DNA from: Isoetes taiwanensis
Lineage: Eukaryota > Streptophyta > Lycopodiopsida > Isoetales > Isoetaceae
DNA: 64,000 nucleotides
Reading direction: 5' to 3'
Assembly: GCA_021234155.1 (NCBI GenBank)
Contig: JAJEKV010000059.1
Span: 7,754,779-7,818,778 of the forward strand
In this document: piece after piece, positions 45,607 to 57,327 of the stretch
Position numbering within the stretch: position 1 is the stretch's first letter
Layout of the letters: each line of letters opens with the position of its first letter
Notes under the pieces: model-generated
Seen by the model: only the letters and a program-made list of their open reading frames with translations
Database searches by the model: none
What the model was told of the DNA's origin: nothing
Translations under genes and position numbers: made by a program

Positions 45607-46232
45607 TGTGACGTCCCCTACTCATATACGGTGCACTCACCGTATACAAACAGGAGTTCATCCCCCATACCAGCTCCATACTGATACAGAGCCCTCCACG
45701 TATCACTGCAACCTTGATGAGTTTCAGTGGGAAGAATGAAGGGGTCATTTGCCCTGTCTCCCTCAGGGCCGACCTAGCTGCGGAAGCGTAAACATACATG
45801 TCAGTATACAACATCAACATCATATAACCATCTCGGAGGATGGCACATCACATATCTGCATAGACAAAGATCAGTACATCGCATATGGAATCCTGCCCAC
45901 GGCTCAGACTCAAGGGGAATGATTGACGGCTTGGGTCTCCAGAGGTCATTGCAGACAGACACATGGATAAATGTGTACACATGGGCACACACACGGATAA
46001 GTGTGCACATGGATATCCACATGGATAAATGTGTACACATTGACACACACATGGATAAGTGTGCACATGAGCAAATGTGCCCATAATTAAATGCACACAC
46101 CTTGCAAGTTGCCCCCTAGGGTGCTACTTGCTCGGCTACACGTTGGCGTACACGTCAGTCGGAATGGCATGTACGCGTGACGAGGCAGTACAATGTACGT
46201 CTTAGGACCGTATACTGTGCTGGAACGTCACA
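45607..46232 (-). mobile_element. 5' LTR of element G (626 bp)
   Basis: On the minus strand it starts TGTGACGTTCCAGC at 46232 and ends GGGGACGTCACA at 45607, directly before the primer-binding site. 46178-46232 is a palindrome (TGACG...CGTCA arms, GTACG/CGTAT inside). 45622-45645 holds a second stem-loop (TATACGGTG...CACCGTATA). 45940-46090 contains four to five irregular repeats of the ACATGGATAAATGTG / CACACACATGGATAAGTGTG type. It is inserted in a gag-like ORF that continues at 46233. Confidence 0.88.
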
Positions 46233-46605
46233 GTTTGGCGTCTATATTAGCCTCGATATCCTCATAATCCGCTCCATGCGGGCAACAACCTGGGCCCATG
46301 TCACATGCAACTCCATGCACCTCTGTAATTGTGACACCTTCTTTCTTGGCCACTTCTGCCATTGCCCTCAGCCTCAACAGCTCTTTTGCACGCGCTTCAT
46401 TTGTTCTAGCATGTTCCTCTACTCTCTGTAGCTGTTGTGCCCTAACCTCCGATAATGTAGGTAGAGAAGGGAATATAAAGCCATCTAGAGTTCTCAAAGA
46501 GGACGAGAAAGAGAAGTTGGCTCCTTGCCCAGTTTCATCAGCCCCTTCTCTCGTCTGACGAGAAATAGTATCTTGCTGATGAGACGAACTAGGTTGTTGA
46601 GACAT
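46233..46605 (-). pseudogene. gag N-terminal part of element F, cut by element G
   Basis: A frame from ATG 46605 (MSQQPSSSHQQDTISRQTR) runs through a probable helix rich in Arg/Glu (LRTLDGFIF ... ARTNEARAKELLRLRAMAEV) and reads straight into the LTR of G, where it stops after a few codons. The Ser/Gln start and charged helix fit the N-terminus of a retrotransposon gag. Upstream at 46645-46680 is the CGCGGCGGCC palindromic motif also found in the retroelement remnant at about 7950. Confidence 0.55.
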
Positions 46606-46904
46606 ACTTTAAAAACAACTCAATATGACTTATAAACTACAAGAAATTTATCGCGGCGGCCTTGAACATTTCTCTTCGCAAATATTTCTCTTAGCTGCCA
46701 TATTTGTGGATTTGAACCTACTAATGATTTCCAAAGTATCTCAAATGATGTTTCCAAGACAACCATAATATAAAAGACCATTATGCAATGATGATTTCAC
46801 AAGCAATTCCATTTGTAACCACCTAATCAATCACAGCTAAATATCATAATATGCATGTAAGCTCCTCTGGCACATTATCCAAGCATTCATTATTAAATAT
46901 GTAG

Positions 46905-47025
46905 CATTATAACAGGGGGTTTTTTTTTCTGTTTTTGTACTGTTTTCTCTAAGGTTTTCATATGATTTGGTGGTCGTATTCATCCAGGTGTACTAAATAG
47001 TATTTCTAGAGTGCACCCTTTTGTC
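46905..47025. repeat. Dispersed repeat, second copy at ~51250-51370
   Basis: Both copies start TATGTAGCAT(T/A)ATAACAGGGGG and keep the order TTTTTGTAC, CACTAAGGTTTTC-like, ATGATTT and CTAGAGTGCACC. They are in direct orientation 4.3 kb apart and may delimit a larger duplication. Short tandem copies of a GCATCTGGCTTG unit follow at 47138-47230. Confidence 0.7.
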
Positions 47026-47269
47026 ACCCGTTAGATTTTAGGAAAGGGGCAAATCCTGTGGTGGAGGCTTTTTTTTAACTTTAGGGTTCTTTTCTAGGGT
47101 AAACGCTAAAACCCTAGCTTGCTCGGCAGATATGATGCATCTGGCTTGGTGCAGTAGTGCAGGGCATGTAATAGGCATCGATGTGAAGTGGATGTTGCAT
47201 CTGGCTTGCTGCAACAGCACAAGGCATGTTAATCTATATCAATCTGGAGTGGATCAATCAGTCCGTCTC

Positions 47270-47600
47270 TGCCTTGGCGGATTTGTATCTAAGCTTATAG
47301 AGCTTCGAATCCGGGGTGTATACTCTAAGGGATTCTGAGGCATTAACATCCCTTTTCGAGCTTCCAAGCTGCAGAAGCTCACAACGATAGATTACCTGGC
47401 ACCATTCCCCCAACATTTGGGTTGCTGAAGAATCTCATTAACTCTGAAATGGAATTTCTTCAAGGGCCGCATTCCTGCAACTCTGGGAGATTTGACCGAG
47501 CTTCAAAGTCTGGAGCTTAACAACAAGAGTTTAATAGGGCCATAGCTTCATCAGCTTTGCGTCATTGCATTGAAGTGGACTTACCAGAAAGAAAGGCTTG
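47270..47600 (+). pseudogene. LRR receptor-like fragment
   Basis: Broken frames show leucine-rich repeats: KLIELRIRGVYSKGF, then after a stop APFPQHLG-LLKNLI, then in a shifted frame GRIPATLGDLTELQSLELNN. The last follows the plant LRR consensus G-x-IP-x-x-LG-x-L-x-x-L-x-x-L-x-L-x-x-N. At least one stop (about 47335) and one frameshift (about 47445) are present and no kinase region is visible. A weaker LRR-like string (SCLTILPP ... ALHQPFSEQF) occurs at about 50440-50545, perhaps the same old locus. Confidence 0.6.
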
Positions 47601-48760
47601 TCTAAGTTGCTTGCCATTTCTTAGTTTTGTTCATAGGGTAACATTAATTTTTGCTTTTTTGCTTTTGCATATTACTCTTCAGACCACGATTGATGGGATG
47701 AGCAGTATAAGTAGCATTGAATATCTAGCATGAACCTTATAATATTTGGCAGAATCAACATTGTCTGTTAGCTAGAGACTGACACCAAGGTTTTGTATTC
47801 TGAGTCTGCAATCTGCATTCGAGGTGTTGCTATTTTTTGGCATTTGGATTTGTAGCAACAGGGATTCTAAAGATTCTCGTGCCCTCTTCTTAATCATGGC
47901 AGAAATCTATGGACGTGGATGCTCACTCAAGACAAGAGATCAGATGCTTCACTACCCTCATCTTCAAATGTATATTCTTTTACAACTCTTATCTTATGTA
48001 GAGCTAATACAGAATCAATAATGGTTATCTCTGAAGCAACTGCAGGAATGCATTTATTACCTCTGCCATATCTATTACCGCTGGTACATATTCGATGCTT
48101 GATCCAAGTGAGCTTCTTAATAATTTTTCGATCCTGCAAATTCACACTTTTGTGCTAATGTAAAATAGACTAACATAGTTGTTATGAGGCCAGCTTTTAT
48201 AGACTGTTAGATTGAAGTGATGGCATCGGATAGTGGTGACTCTCTGTGAGTACCGTGGTTCTGCTTGGGGCCTTTTGTTGTTGGAGGCAAATCCTTATTA
48301 TGTCAACTCCATAACCCCTGGACTTCTTTATCTGGACTCCAGAGGGATTTCATCGCCCTTTGTAATCACCCTTTGTAGGGAGCTTTGGACTATTAAAGTT
48401 GCATGTCTGAAAGGAGAGCAAGAAGTAAGGACTCCTTGGTGGGCACCATCTTGTTTCTCTAGTGTTTTTGTTAAGCTTGCAAGGCATAATCGTCAATCTC
48501 GTGTAGTGTCGCTGAAATTTGACCTTTGAGATTGACTTTATTCTGCAGCTGATCACAACATTATGTTATTTGTGATTCCTTGTGAAGGTTATGAATAATA
48601 AGTATATGATTTGCTTAAAAAAAAAAAAATCCCCCATGAAGGCATTGAGCAAGAATTTATATATATGGTGTTTGAACTTGTAATAGTGCTGAATGGATGT
48701 TTCTTCATAGGTGGAAGATTTTGCCATTTTCTTGCCCCTTTAGTTAGGGCCCGAAGGGCC
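47601..48760. other. Flank of LRR pseudogene, no recognised gene
   Basis: A 98-codon plus frame at 48233-48529 has no family motif. Nothing else is supported. Confidence 0.4.
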
Positions 48761-49070
48761 AAAAAAATTTTAATATAACAATCAACACACAACTACCATT
48801 AACATTATTAACATAAACCATTGCATTTGACACATTTAAATTAAAATCCCCCTTAAACCCCTTTTCGTTTGGGTGCATATTCACACGGGGTTACGTAGGG
48901 CAGCGAGAGCTCCAAAAATATATTTACAATACATGTATAAAATTAACACCATTAAGTACATTCTTTCAAACCTTATAGTATTTTACAAACTTTAATATAC
49001 AGTATACAAAAACTTGTACATGCATACCCCACAAACGAGGATCGCTATGTACGGTCCAGATCTTGGAATA
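48761..49070. repeat. Diverged copy of the 52.2-52.6 kb foldback unit
   Basis: It shares, in order, AAATCCCCCTTAAACCCC, TTTGGGTGCATATTCACACG, CCCACAAACGAGGA and flanking blocks with 52.25-52.64 kb. Here only one arm plus centre is present, so this is a single-arm ancestor or relic of the foldback element. Confidence 0.75.
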
Positions 49071-49339
49071 AAGGGCCTCTTGAGGAGCAATATGTAGACA
49101 AAATATCAAATGTCAATGGAGGCAACCTAGAAAGTGGCCTCTTGAAATTCAAAGAAGAATTTATTGCATTTTATTTCTCCATTATCTTGCTGTTCCGTCA
49201 TTATTTGGAGGTTCAGCAAGAAACATCGTATTTTTGTTATTATATAATTTGTTCCGGCAATTGCATTAGAGTATTTTTGACATATTATGTTCAACCTCCT
49301 ATCTTTCCTTGGATTATAATAGGATATGTCAGTCTGTGC

Positions 49340-50060
49340 ATATGCTTAGTATAATAGGATACCTCTGCATAGTCGTTTAAACTAGTGACTAGATGGAGTA
49401 TTATAGTTTGGCAGCTTCCCAATTCCGACAATTGCATTAGAATATATTTGTCATGTTTAGGGTCGTGCATGCATATGCTAAGTTAATAGGATACCTCTGC
49501 ATAGGCGTCTTCTAAGCTAGTGACTGGATGAAGTATTATAGTTTGGCAGCTTCCCAAGGAGTAAAGATGCAATAGAATTGACAATTCCTTTTTTGAACAG
49601 TTCACACCCATCATGTTAATGTAGGGTGAGGGATCCTTGACTGTGTCCTTAAATGGGTCCTCCATTCTGCCATTGTTGTGTATTTTGGTAAGTATTTCCG
49701 CTGGAACTGCCCATCATGTCAATGTAGGGTGAGGGATCCTGCACTGTTTCCTTGAATGGGTCCTCCATTCTGGCCCTGTTGTTGTATTGTGGTAAGTATT
49801 ACGACCAAGGTCAGTTATCATATAAATTGGTTTGAAGGGGTCAAATATATTTGTATGCCATTTATTATGAAAACCATTTAGCTTATATGTAGTTACAATC
49901 TTTTTCTTGACAGAAGTAACTGCCATTAGCTTGGGATACTGCCTATCAGTTAAATTACATATACAACATTCCATCATACATTTTTGAACTTTATGCCAAT
50001 GTCCATCGTACATATACCGATAAATTACATATACAGCATTCCATCGTACATTTCTAAGCT
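49340..50060. repeat. Cluster of imperfect tandem duplications
   Basis: Three separate duplications lie side by side: ~80 bp (49345-49425 and 49475-49555, containing AGTATTATAGTTTGGCAGCT), ~85 bp (49612-49695 and 49707-49800, containing TGTAGGGTGAGGGATCCT) and ~55 bp (49950-50005 and 50022-50078, containing AATTACATATACA). Each has different internal decay, so they arose at different times. Confidence 0.75.
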
Positions 50061-51366
50061 TTGTGCCAATGTCCCACTGCCAATAACTACTGTAAATTCC
50101 ACAAATCGGTCAACAAACAGACCTCTAATATCTGGTTAATAGCTATAAATATTTAAATGCTTAAGCTTGTTTATTTAGATAGATAAGAGATGGAGTTGAT
50201 TTTGGCAAAAGCTCACAATATCACTATTCTAGATAACTTGGTATATTTTTCTTCCAAAAGCCTTGCAGAAAGACAACATCGCATCAAGCTCTATTAGGCC
50301 TCAAATGAAAATTGGCCTCAAATGAAAATGGTGGCCATGCCAATGCTTGCAACATTTCCATTATTTACCTTTTCTTTTGTTGGTTGAGGATTTCTCAATA
50401 AATATTTCCATTTGCAATGGAGTATTTCAGAAACTGCTACATAGGTTGGAAGGAATCCCGAGTTGCTTGACCATTCTGCCACCAGAAACTCACAATGTCT
50501 TTGTTTTCTTAGCACTCCACCAACCATTTTCCGAACAATTCCTCTAGGTAAATGACGTCTTCAGCTAGTGGAACAATCCCAATAGATAAAAGACGTTCTC
50601 AGCTAGTGCCCTTGCTGCGAGGAAGTTGAAACTCTAACCAGGAAAGGAAAAATGAAAAGTTTGAAATTTTTGATTTTCTAGGGAACACAAATCCAATTGG
50701 TTGTTCTTGCAAATTCCAATGAGTATGGTAATTGGCTGGGTTAAATTGGAATTGACTTATTTCTACTGCCTAATAATTAATCACCATTCCAAATGTTGCG
50801 TAATAATTAATGACCCCAAACATGCAAAGTACAATAATGTAGATACAATTGTCTAGAACTAGCTTTCCTTTAGCATTATATAAAACAATCCGAGCTCTCT
50901 GTACCATTGTAAACATCAAATCCTGCATCTGGATCACAAAAGAAATTAATTCTTCTTCAGACATGGGAGGGAAGAACCTGTGTTATTAGAATCTATTTTG
51001 AGGGGAGTTATGCGTCTGGCTCCTATGGTGTATGAATTTTTTGAAAGGGAAACCATTTATCGCAAATCTGAATTAGAGGTCCAAGTTTCCAGAATGGCAA
51101 TGATGGAATGTGCAGAACTGGGAGGATCAAGGGACACCGTATTAAGAGTCTACATAGAGAACATGATTTAGTCAAGCAAAGCATCTTGAGATAATTATGA
51201 CAGTTAGTAATCAATGCATTGTTTCTTGAACAACTTGGCAGTCTCCTATATGTAGCATAATAACAGGGGGTTTTCTTTGTGTTTTTGTACGCTTTTCACT
51301 AAGGTTTTCCTATGATTTTGTGATGTATTCAAATGGATGTACTAATGCGTACATCTAGAGTGCACC

Positions 51367-51566
51367 GATTTTAGCCTTTTTTTTTTTCAATAGTCAACAA
51401 TCAATGGCTCACAACAAAAGCCCCTTTTTTGTGCGTATGGTGCATAATGGGCACATGAAGGGCCATTGATTTTAGCCTTTTTTTTTTCAACTCCAACAAC
51501 CAATGGCTCACAACAAAAGCCCTCTTTTTGTGTGTGTAGTGCATAATGGGCACATGAAGGGCTTGA
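51367..51566. repeat. Tandem duplication, 2 x ~101 bp
   Basis: Copies begin GATTTTAGCC plus a T-run at 51367 and 51468 and share CAATGGCTCACAACAAAAGC and GTGCATAATGGGCACATGAA. The apparent minus-strand ORF with repeated protein blocks is produced by the duplication. Confidence 0.85.
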
Positions 51567-52248
51567 AGGGCGCATGTAGTGCAGTTTCCCCGCCGGCAAC
51601 ACATTTCTTATCATAACTTTTGATCCAGAGCTCTGTTTGAGATGATTTTTATTGCCTTGGAAATTTCTCTCCGAGATTTTTTTGATAGTGTATGATATGG
51701 ATATGTTTGGTTAAGTTATGTATGCTAAAACAGCAATTTTTCGGCCGGGTTTGGTAGGCTTTCACATCCTACCAGCTGATTAATACAGGATTGCACTATT
51801 GGATATTGTTTTTTAAGGCTCATTCCGAATGAAGCTTGCAAAAAATTACCATGCATTTTTAGATTTTGAGGCAGTTATTAAGCAAATTCCAAGGCTTCTA
51901 GATCCTTGTGCTAACAAGCAGAAAAGTTTCCCACTTTGGTTTCTCACCACAAGAATCCATGGAGGCCAAAGGCTGATGTTAAATTCCAGTTGAAAAATGT
52001 TTGTGTATGGGTGTTGCAAACTTTATGACTTTCAGAATAATGGGATCAATCTGCTCTATCTTTATGGTAACTTTTACTTATGTTCTATTTGTTTTATTGT
52101 GATCAAATTCAAAAGCTACAGGTGATGAAAGCCTCAAATGAATTCTAGTTTTTTTCTGGTTTGAATTCTAAAATCTTTGTCACAGGGGGGGGGGGGTGAC
52201 ATCCCTAAGAACCCGAAGGGGCCAATTTTTTTTGCAACACAAACCATT

Positions 52249-52899
52249 AACATCCAACATATAAAAATTAAATCCCCCAACACATAACAACCAACACATA
52301 ACAACCATTGACATTAACAACCAACACATAACTACCATTGACATTAATTAACACAACCATTGGGTCCAACACATTTAAATTAAAATCCCCCTTAAACCCC
52401 CTTTGGTTTGGGTGCATATTCACACGGGGGTGACTCCGGGCAACGAGAGCCCTCATAATTGTATTTTGCACGTACGAAATCAACACCATATAGTATTTCG
52501 CTTGAAATCTTATAGTATTTTGCGAATCTTGTTATACAATATAGCAAATTTTATACTTGCATACCCCACAAACGAGGAACTTTATGCGAATCTTGTTATA
52601 CAGTATAGCAAATTTTGTACTTGCATACCCCACAAACGAGGAACTTTACGTACGGTGTAGATTAAGAAATAAGGGGTGAATATGCCTATCCAACAGCTCT
52701 CATTGCCCGGAGTCACCCCCCGTATGAATATGCACCCAAACCAAAGGGGGTTTAAGGGGGATTTTAATTTAAATGTGTTGGACCCAATGGTTGTGTTAAT
52801 TAATGTCAATGGTAGTTATGTGTTGGTTGTTAATGTCAATGGTTGTTATGTGTTGGTTGTTATGTGTTGGGGGATTTAATTTTTATATGTTGGATGTTT
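52249..52899. mobile_element. Foldback element with ~203-bp arms
   Basis: 52249-52450 and 52696-52899 are almost identical reverse complements. Internally the arms hold short repeats of the ACACATAACAACCA type. The ~245-bp centre carries an ~70-bp tandem duplication (52505-52573 and 52576-52643, containing GCATACCCCACAAACGAGGA). Identical short ORFs on both strands come from the arms. No transposase is encoded. A single-arm relative lies at 48761-49070, so the family is older than this inverted copy. Confidence 0.88.
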
Positions 52900-53083
52900 A
52901 TGGTCAGTGGATGTTACCAATTAAGATGGGTGGAATTGTGTGATCTATAGTGCAGTGTGTTCTTGTTTACTCAATACCAGCATTAACGGTATGAAATAGG
53001 CATTGGCACCAATCTTCTCCCTCTTATTCTTACAAAAGACATAAAGCTTCTCTCACCTGCAATGACTCATGAAAGGGCCAGCA

Positions 53084-53937
53084 TCAACATTTAAATATTT
53101 CGCAAATGAAGGATAATCTGTAAAGGCTCTCCCTGCGTACAATCATAAGAAAGGAATTTAGAACAATATAATCACATGACATGCTTTTGTGAACTGCGAA
53201 CTGTAAGGCAATAAGTAGAGAAATATTTCTTCGAATTCGTATATAATGCAGATCAAAGTGAAGGAAGTAAATAATGCTTGATGTAATATATAGTAATGCA
53301 TAAACATTTTTAATAAGAGGAAGCTTGCTTACTATGGAGCAAAGCTGCACCCCTTTTTCGCTTACCAGATATGACATCATTGCAAGAAAAAAAGAAAGAA
53401 TGCAAAGCATGTTGAATTTGAGCAAATGCAATGGCTTAAACTCTATATCTTCCAGAGCCAACTAATCCATCCATAAAGCGAATATTGCAGATCGTTTATT
53501 TATATATTGTGGTTATACACTCTGCTTTAGAAGGCGGATATTGCAGCAACTATCTGCTAGTTGGCCATGGGGAAACATACTCTCAATGAGTAAAGGCCAG
53601 GTTCAGAAGATTTTTTAAACAAAATTTGAAAAAACAGGATCCATCATAAATTGTACCTCTTGAAACATACCTCTGGAACTACCCTAGATGCTACAACGCA
53701 AACCGGCTATGGTGGATAGCTTCAAAAGATGCATGAGCAGTTGGGTATGGCGGACCCAATGGTTGCGCCCTTGCAGCCGATTGTAGAGGCCGCACAGGAA
53801 TCCCTGTGATTGTAGAGCCAATTGTAGAGGCTGTCTTGTGGTAGAGAAACTCCAAAATAGTCATTGGCTGGGCGATATCCCACTCAAACTCCTGAAGCAA
53901 GCAACATGTTCCCCCCCATAGCTTCTTCTGCCGCCAT
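53084..53937 (-). CDS. Unrecognised small gene, divergent from NOP58
   Basis: The minus-strand ATG at 53937 opens 82 codons (MAAEEAMGGNMLLQEFEWDI ... STIGSTITGIPVRPLQSAAR), ending at 53691. Its start is in a good position, 635 bp from the NOP58 ATG. A second segment, about 53463-53370, follows an acceptor-like GGATTAG and encodes ALEDIEFKPLHLLKFNMLCI to a GTAAGC donor, suggesting further exons. No domain is recognised. The bidirectional arrangement with NOP58 may mean a shared promoter. Confidence 0.35.
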
Positions 53938-54442
53938 ACTCAAAACAGAGAATAAAAAAAATCTAACTTGCTCAAGGGTTTATTCGTTGTGGTTCCAATT
54001 TTTATCGCTTCCAATTTCTAGAGTAGCATGCATCGATCTGGGTGTTCAAAACCATGATGGCAAGCGCACAACATCTGAGTTTTCTACAACAGGCAGAGAT
54101 TGTGCCGAAATTCTCATGACTATGGCTATGGCGGCCGACGGTGAAGGGGGCATCATTTTTTCTTTTCTTTTCTTGTTGCAAAAAATGTCCGGGAAAAGCA
54201 TGCGTTAATGTTAGAATGCATGGCTTGCTGCCACGTGGGCGTCTCTATCGGACACAATAGATTATATATGTGTAGATAAAAGAAATCAAGTGCTGCAACA
54301 AAATATATATTTTATTAAATGTGTCTAAAGCAATAGCAAGTTGGAAGAGGCAAGGCCATTTCAACCAATATTGAATGTTTCTTGAAGATCCAACGACTAA
54401 TGGCCGCGCCAAGTTGAACACACTTTCCCAGCCGTTAGATCT

Positions 54443-54509
54443 TAGGCCCTTTCAGTTGACAAAAAGGACCCAAAACCCTCCTCCAAAACCCTAACTCTTA
54501 TAGGGTTTA
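54443..54509 (+). promoter_or_regulatory. Telo-box and site-II-like elements of the NOP58 promoter
   Basis: AAACCCTAA at 54486-54494 is a perfect telo-box and a reverse copy (TAGGGTTTA) lies at 54501-54509. TAGGCCC at 54443-54449 resembles a site II element. The combination is known from promoters of plant ribosomal-protein and ribosome-biogenesis genes and agrees with the gene downstream. Confidence 0.65.
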
Positions 54510-54571
54510 ACTCTTTTGGGTTCACGCCGATCAAACAACTTCCGGTATTTTGATCCTGCGAGGAGGAAAAA

Positions 54572-57282
54572 ATGCTGGTTTTGTTCGAGACGCCCGCGGG
54601 CTTTGCCCTGTTCAAAGTTCTTGATGAGGGGAAGCTGAATAAGGTCGAAGTAAGTATACTTTCACTGTGAACAGCTTTTTATTTTTGCCTTCTGAATTTT
54701 TTTTCCCTTTACGCAGGATATTTACAAAGATTTTGAAACGCCAGAAGCAGCAAGGAAGGTTAGCAATGGGTTTTATTGTTTTTTGTTAGTTTTGACCAGA
54801 GGGCTGCGCTTATATCAGTTCATCATATGCCCTCGTTGTTTTGGCGTTAGCCAGCATCCGATCTTGCAATTCATCCAAGGCTAGGACTTCAAAAGTTTTT
54901 AGGATCACCGCTGAGAATTGAGATTGCTGTAAAAGATGCAGCTATGTGTACTTGTTTTCAAGGATGGCATGGAAGCAATGATGTAGCATTTTGCAATGAG
55001 CTTATATGTTTAAGATGTAGCATTTTCATATGGACTGCATAGGTCGCTCATCTTGGTTTGAATTTGTCTTTAGGTTGTTAAACTAAAAGCTTTTGAGAAG
55101 TTTGAGAACACTACGGATGCATTGGGAGCTGCAACTGCTCTTGTTGATAGTAAGCTCAGCAAAGGCTTGCGCAAGTTTTTAAAAGAGCAGTGTTCTGGAG
55201 AAACGTTGGCAATTGCAGACTCAAAGCTTGGAAGAATTATTAGTGATAAACTGGTATGTAGACTGTCTTTAAAGATTTTTTATACACTGAAGCTCTAGGG
55301 AAATATATGTTCTCAACAAGCTTGTTGTTTTATAGGAAATAAATTGCGTTCACAATAGTGCTATAATGGAGCTCCTCAGAGGAGTTAAGTCACAAGTTGG
55401 GGAGCTTATATCTGGGCTCAGTGGGCAAGAGATGACAACTATGAGCCTTGGTCTGGCACATAGTCTCTCAAGATATACATTGAAGTTCAGTCCAGATAAA
55501 GTATATTTTGACTGTCTCAGAAATTTTTAAGTTCTGTTACTGGAAAATGTGCTCATTTTTGCTTTTTCAGGTCGATACAATGATTGTTCAAGCTATTGGC
55601 TTGCTGGATGATTTGGACAAAGAATTGAATACTTATGCAATGCGTGTTAGGGAGTGGTATGGGTGGCATTTTCCAGAGCTTGGAAAAATTGTGCAGGACA
55701 ATATTCAATATGCCCAAGCTGTGAAGCTGATGGGCAACCGGATCAATGCAAAGAATCTGGACTTTTCTGCGGTAATGTTAAAAATATTGTTCTGGTTCAT
55801 AGAAATACATAATTGGTTTCTCTGATATGCTTATTCTCCAGATTTTAGCAGAGGAAATTGAGGCAGAGCTGAAAGAGGCAGTGATAATATCAATGGGTAC
55901 AGAAGTTAGTGATGAAGATATGGCGAGCATCAAGGCATTATGTGATCAGGTTATCTCTCTTTCGGAATACCGTGGACAACTGTTCGATTATCTTCGGAGT
56001 AGGATGAATGCCATAGCACCAAACTTGACTGTACTTGTTGGTGAACTAGTTGGTGCTCGATTAATTGCTCATGCTGGAAGCCTTGTCAACTTGGCTAAAC
56101 AACCGGCAAGCACTGTGCAAATTCTTGGTGCTGAAAAGGTACTACTATCATAGCAAGGTGCATGAAAGATCTTGGCAAACTTTTAACATATTCAAAAATT
56201 TCAGGCACTATTCAGAGCACTTAAAACAAAGAATCAAACTCCCAAGTATGGGCTAATCTATCATGCTTCGTTAGTTGGTCAAGCTGCACCCAAATTTAAG
56301 GGGAAAATATCTCGTGTTCTTGCTGCAAAATCCGTTCTTTCTATCCGCTATGATGCACTCGGGGAGGATTCACAAGCAACAATTGGCTTTGATAGTCGTT
56401 TGAAGGTGAATGTGATTGCATGTTTGGAGCCTCTTTGCATAATTGTATTTGCCATATATATTTGACTTTTTAGCAATAATAGGTTGAGGCTAGGCTACGG
56501 CAGCTTGAAGGTAAAAGTCTTGGAAAAAGTGCAGTCACAAAGGGTAAGGCAAAATTGGAAGCTTATGACAAGGACAGAAAAAGTGACACGCCCGCATTGC
56601 TTACGGCAGCTAAGGTGGTCCCTTTGTCCATTTGATTTGATTTTGGTTTATTGTCTGCCATCTTATATTTATACATTTAAGTGCAGACTTATAATAGTGC
56701 AATGGATTCAACTCTGGAAATAAAATCAAAAGCCTCTGGTAAGAGGTCAAAAGATGAGGCTGATAATGGTACTGCTGCTGAAGAGCCCCCAAGAAAGAAG
56801 AAGAAGCATAGTGACAAAGGCATTACGATTGAAGATGTTAGGGTTGAAGAACTCCCCAAGGAAGTGGCAATTGAGGAGCAATCAAAGAAAAAGAAAAAAA
56901 AGAATAAGTCAGAAAATAATGGGAAGACAGAGGAGGACGTGAATACAAAAGAGGACGTGAAGACAGAAGAGGACATGACTTCAAAAAAAAAGAAAAAGAA
57001 GGCTGAGAAAGGTGTTATTGTAAAAGAGGAAGTTCCAGCAGATGAAGGGGAAGCTGAAGAAGAAACTCCCAAGGAAAAAAAGAAGAAAAAGAAAGCACAA
57101 GTTGCTTCTGAGGTATAGATTAATTATTTAAATACTGTTTTTTGGCTTATGTTCGAATAAGATTGGAGCTGAGCATGATATGTTTGCAGGACTTGACTGC
57201 TTCTGAAGGGAGCTCCAAAGCCTCAAAGAAAAGAAAGACTGGAGGTGAAGCTGTACCTGTTGATGTATCAGATAGTGCAGAA

Positions 57283-57313
<31 letters not shown>

Positions 57314-57327
57314 ACCGTGATGCTTAA
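54572..57327 (+). CDS. NOP58: NOP58 (NOP5), box C/D snoRNP core protein
   Basis: Ten exons: 54572-54649, 54717-54758, 55074-55253, 55336-55500, 55571-55771, 55842-56138, 56205-56405, 56483-56614, 56687-57112, 57190-57327. All junctions are GT-AG and the joined frame is open for 619 codons. The NOP5 N-terminal domain covers residues ~2-66 ([20 protein letters not shown]), the NOSIC/coiled-coil region ~156-215 ([11 protein letters not shown]), and the Nop domain ~255-400 ([52 protein letters not shown]). A long Lys/Glu-rich tail, ~450-619, contains several K-runs. With NOP56, fibrillarin and a 15.5K-type protein it forms the nucleolar particles that 2'-O-methylate rRNA. The tail makes it longer than the ~530 residues usual in plants. 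No defect is seen. Confidence 0.95.

Noticed and set aside
51367-51566. CRISPR-like or regulatory repeat array
   Set aside because: Only two long copies without spacers; a plain tandem duplication in plant DNA.
52268-52879. Two ORFs with identical protein ends on opposite strands
   Set aside because: Caused by the inverted arms of the foldback element, not by duplicated genes.
56689-57072. Phe/Ser-rich minus-strand ORF
   Set aside because: Antisense of the Lys/Glu tail of NOP58.
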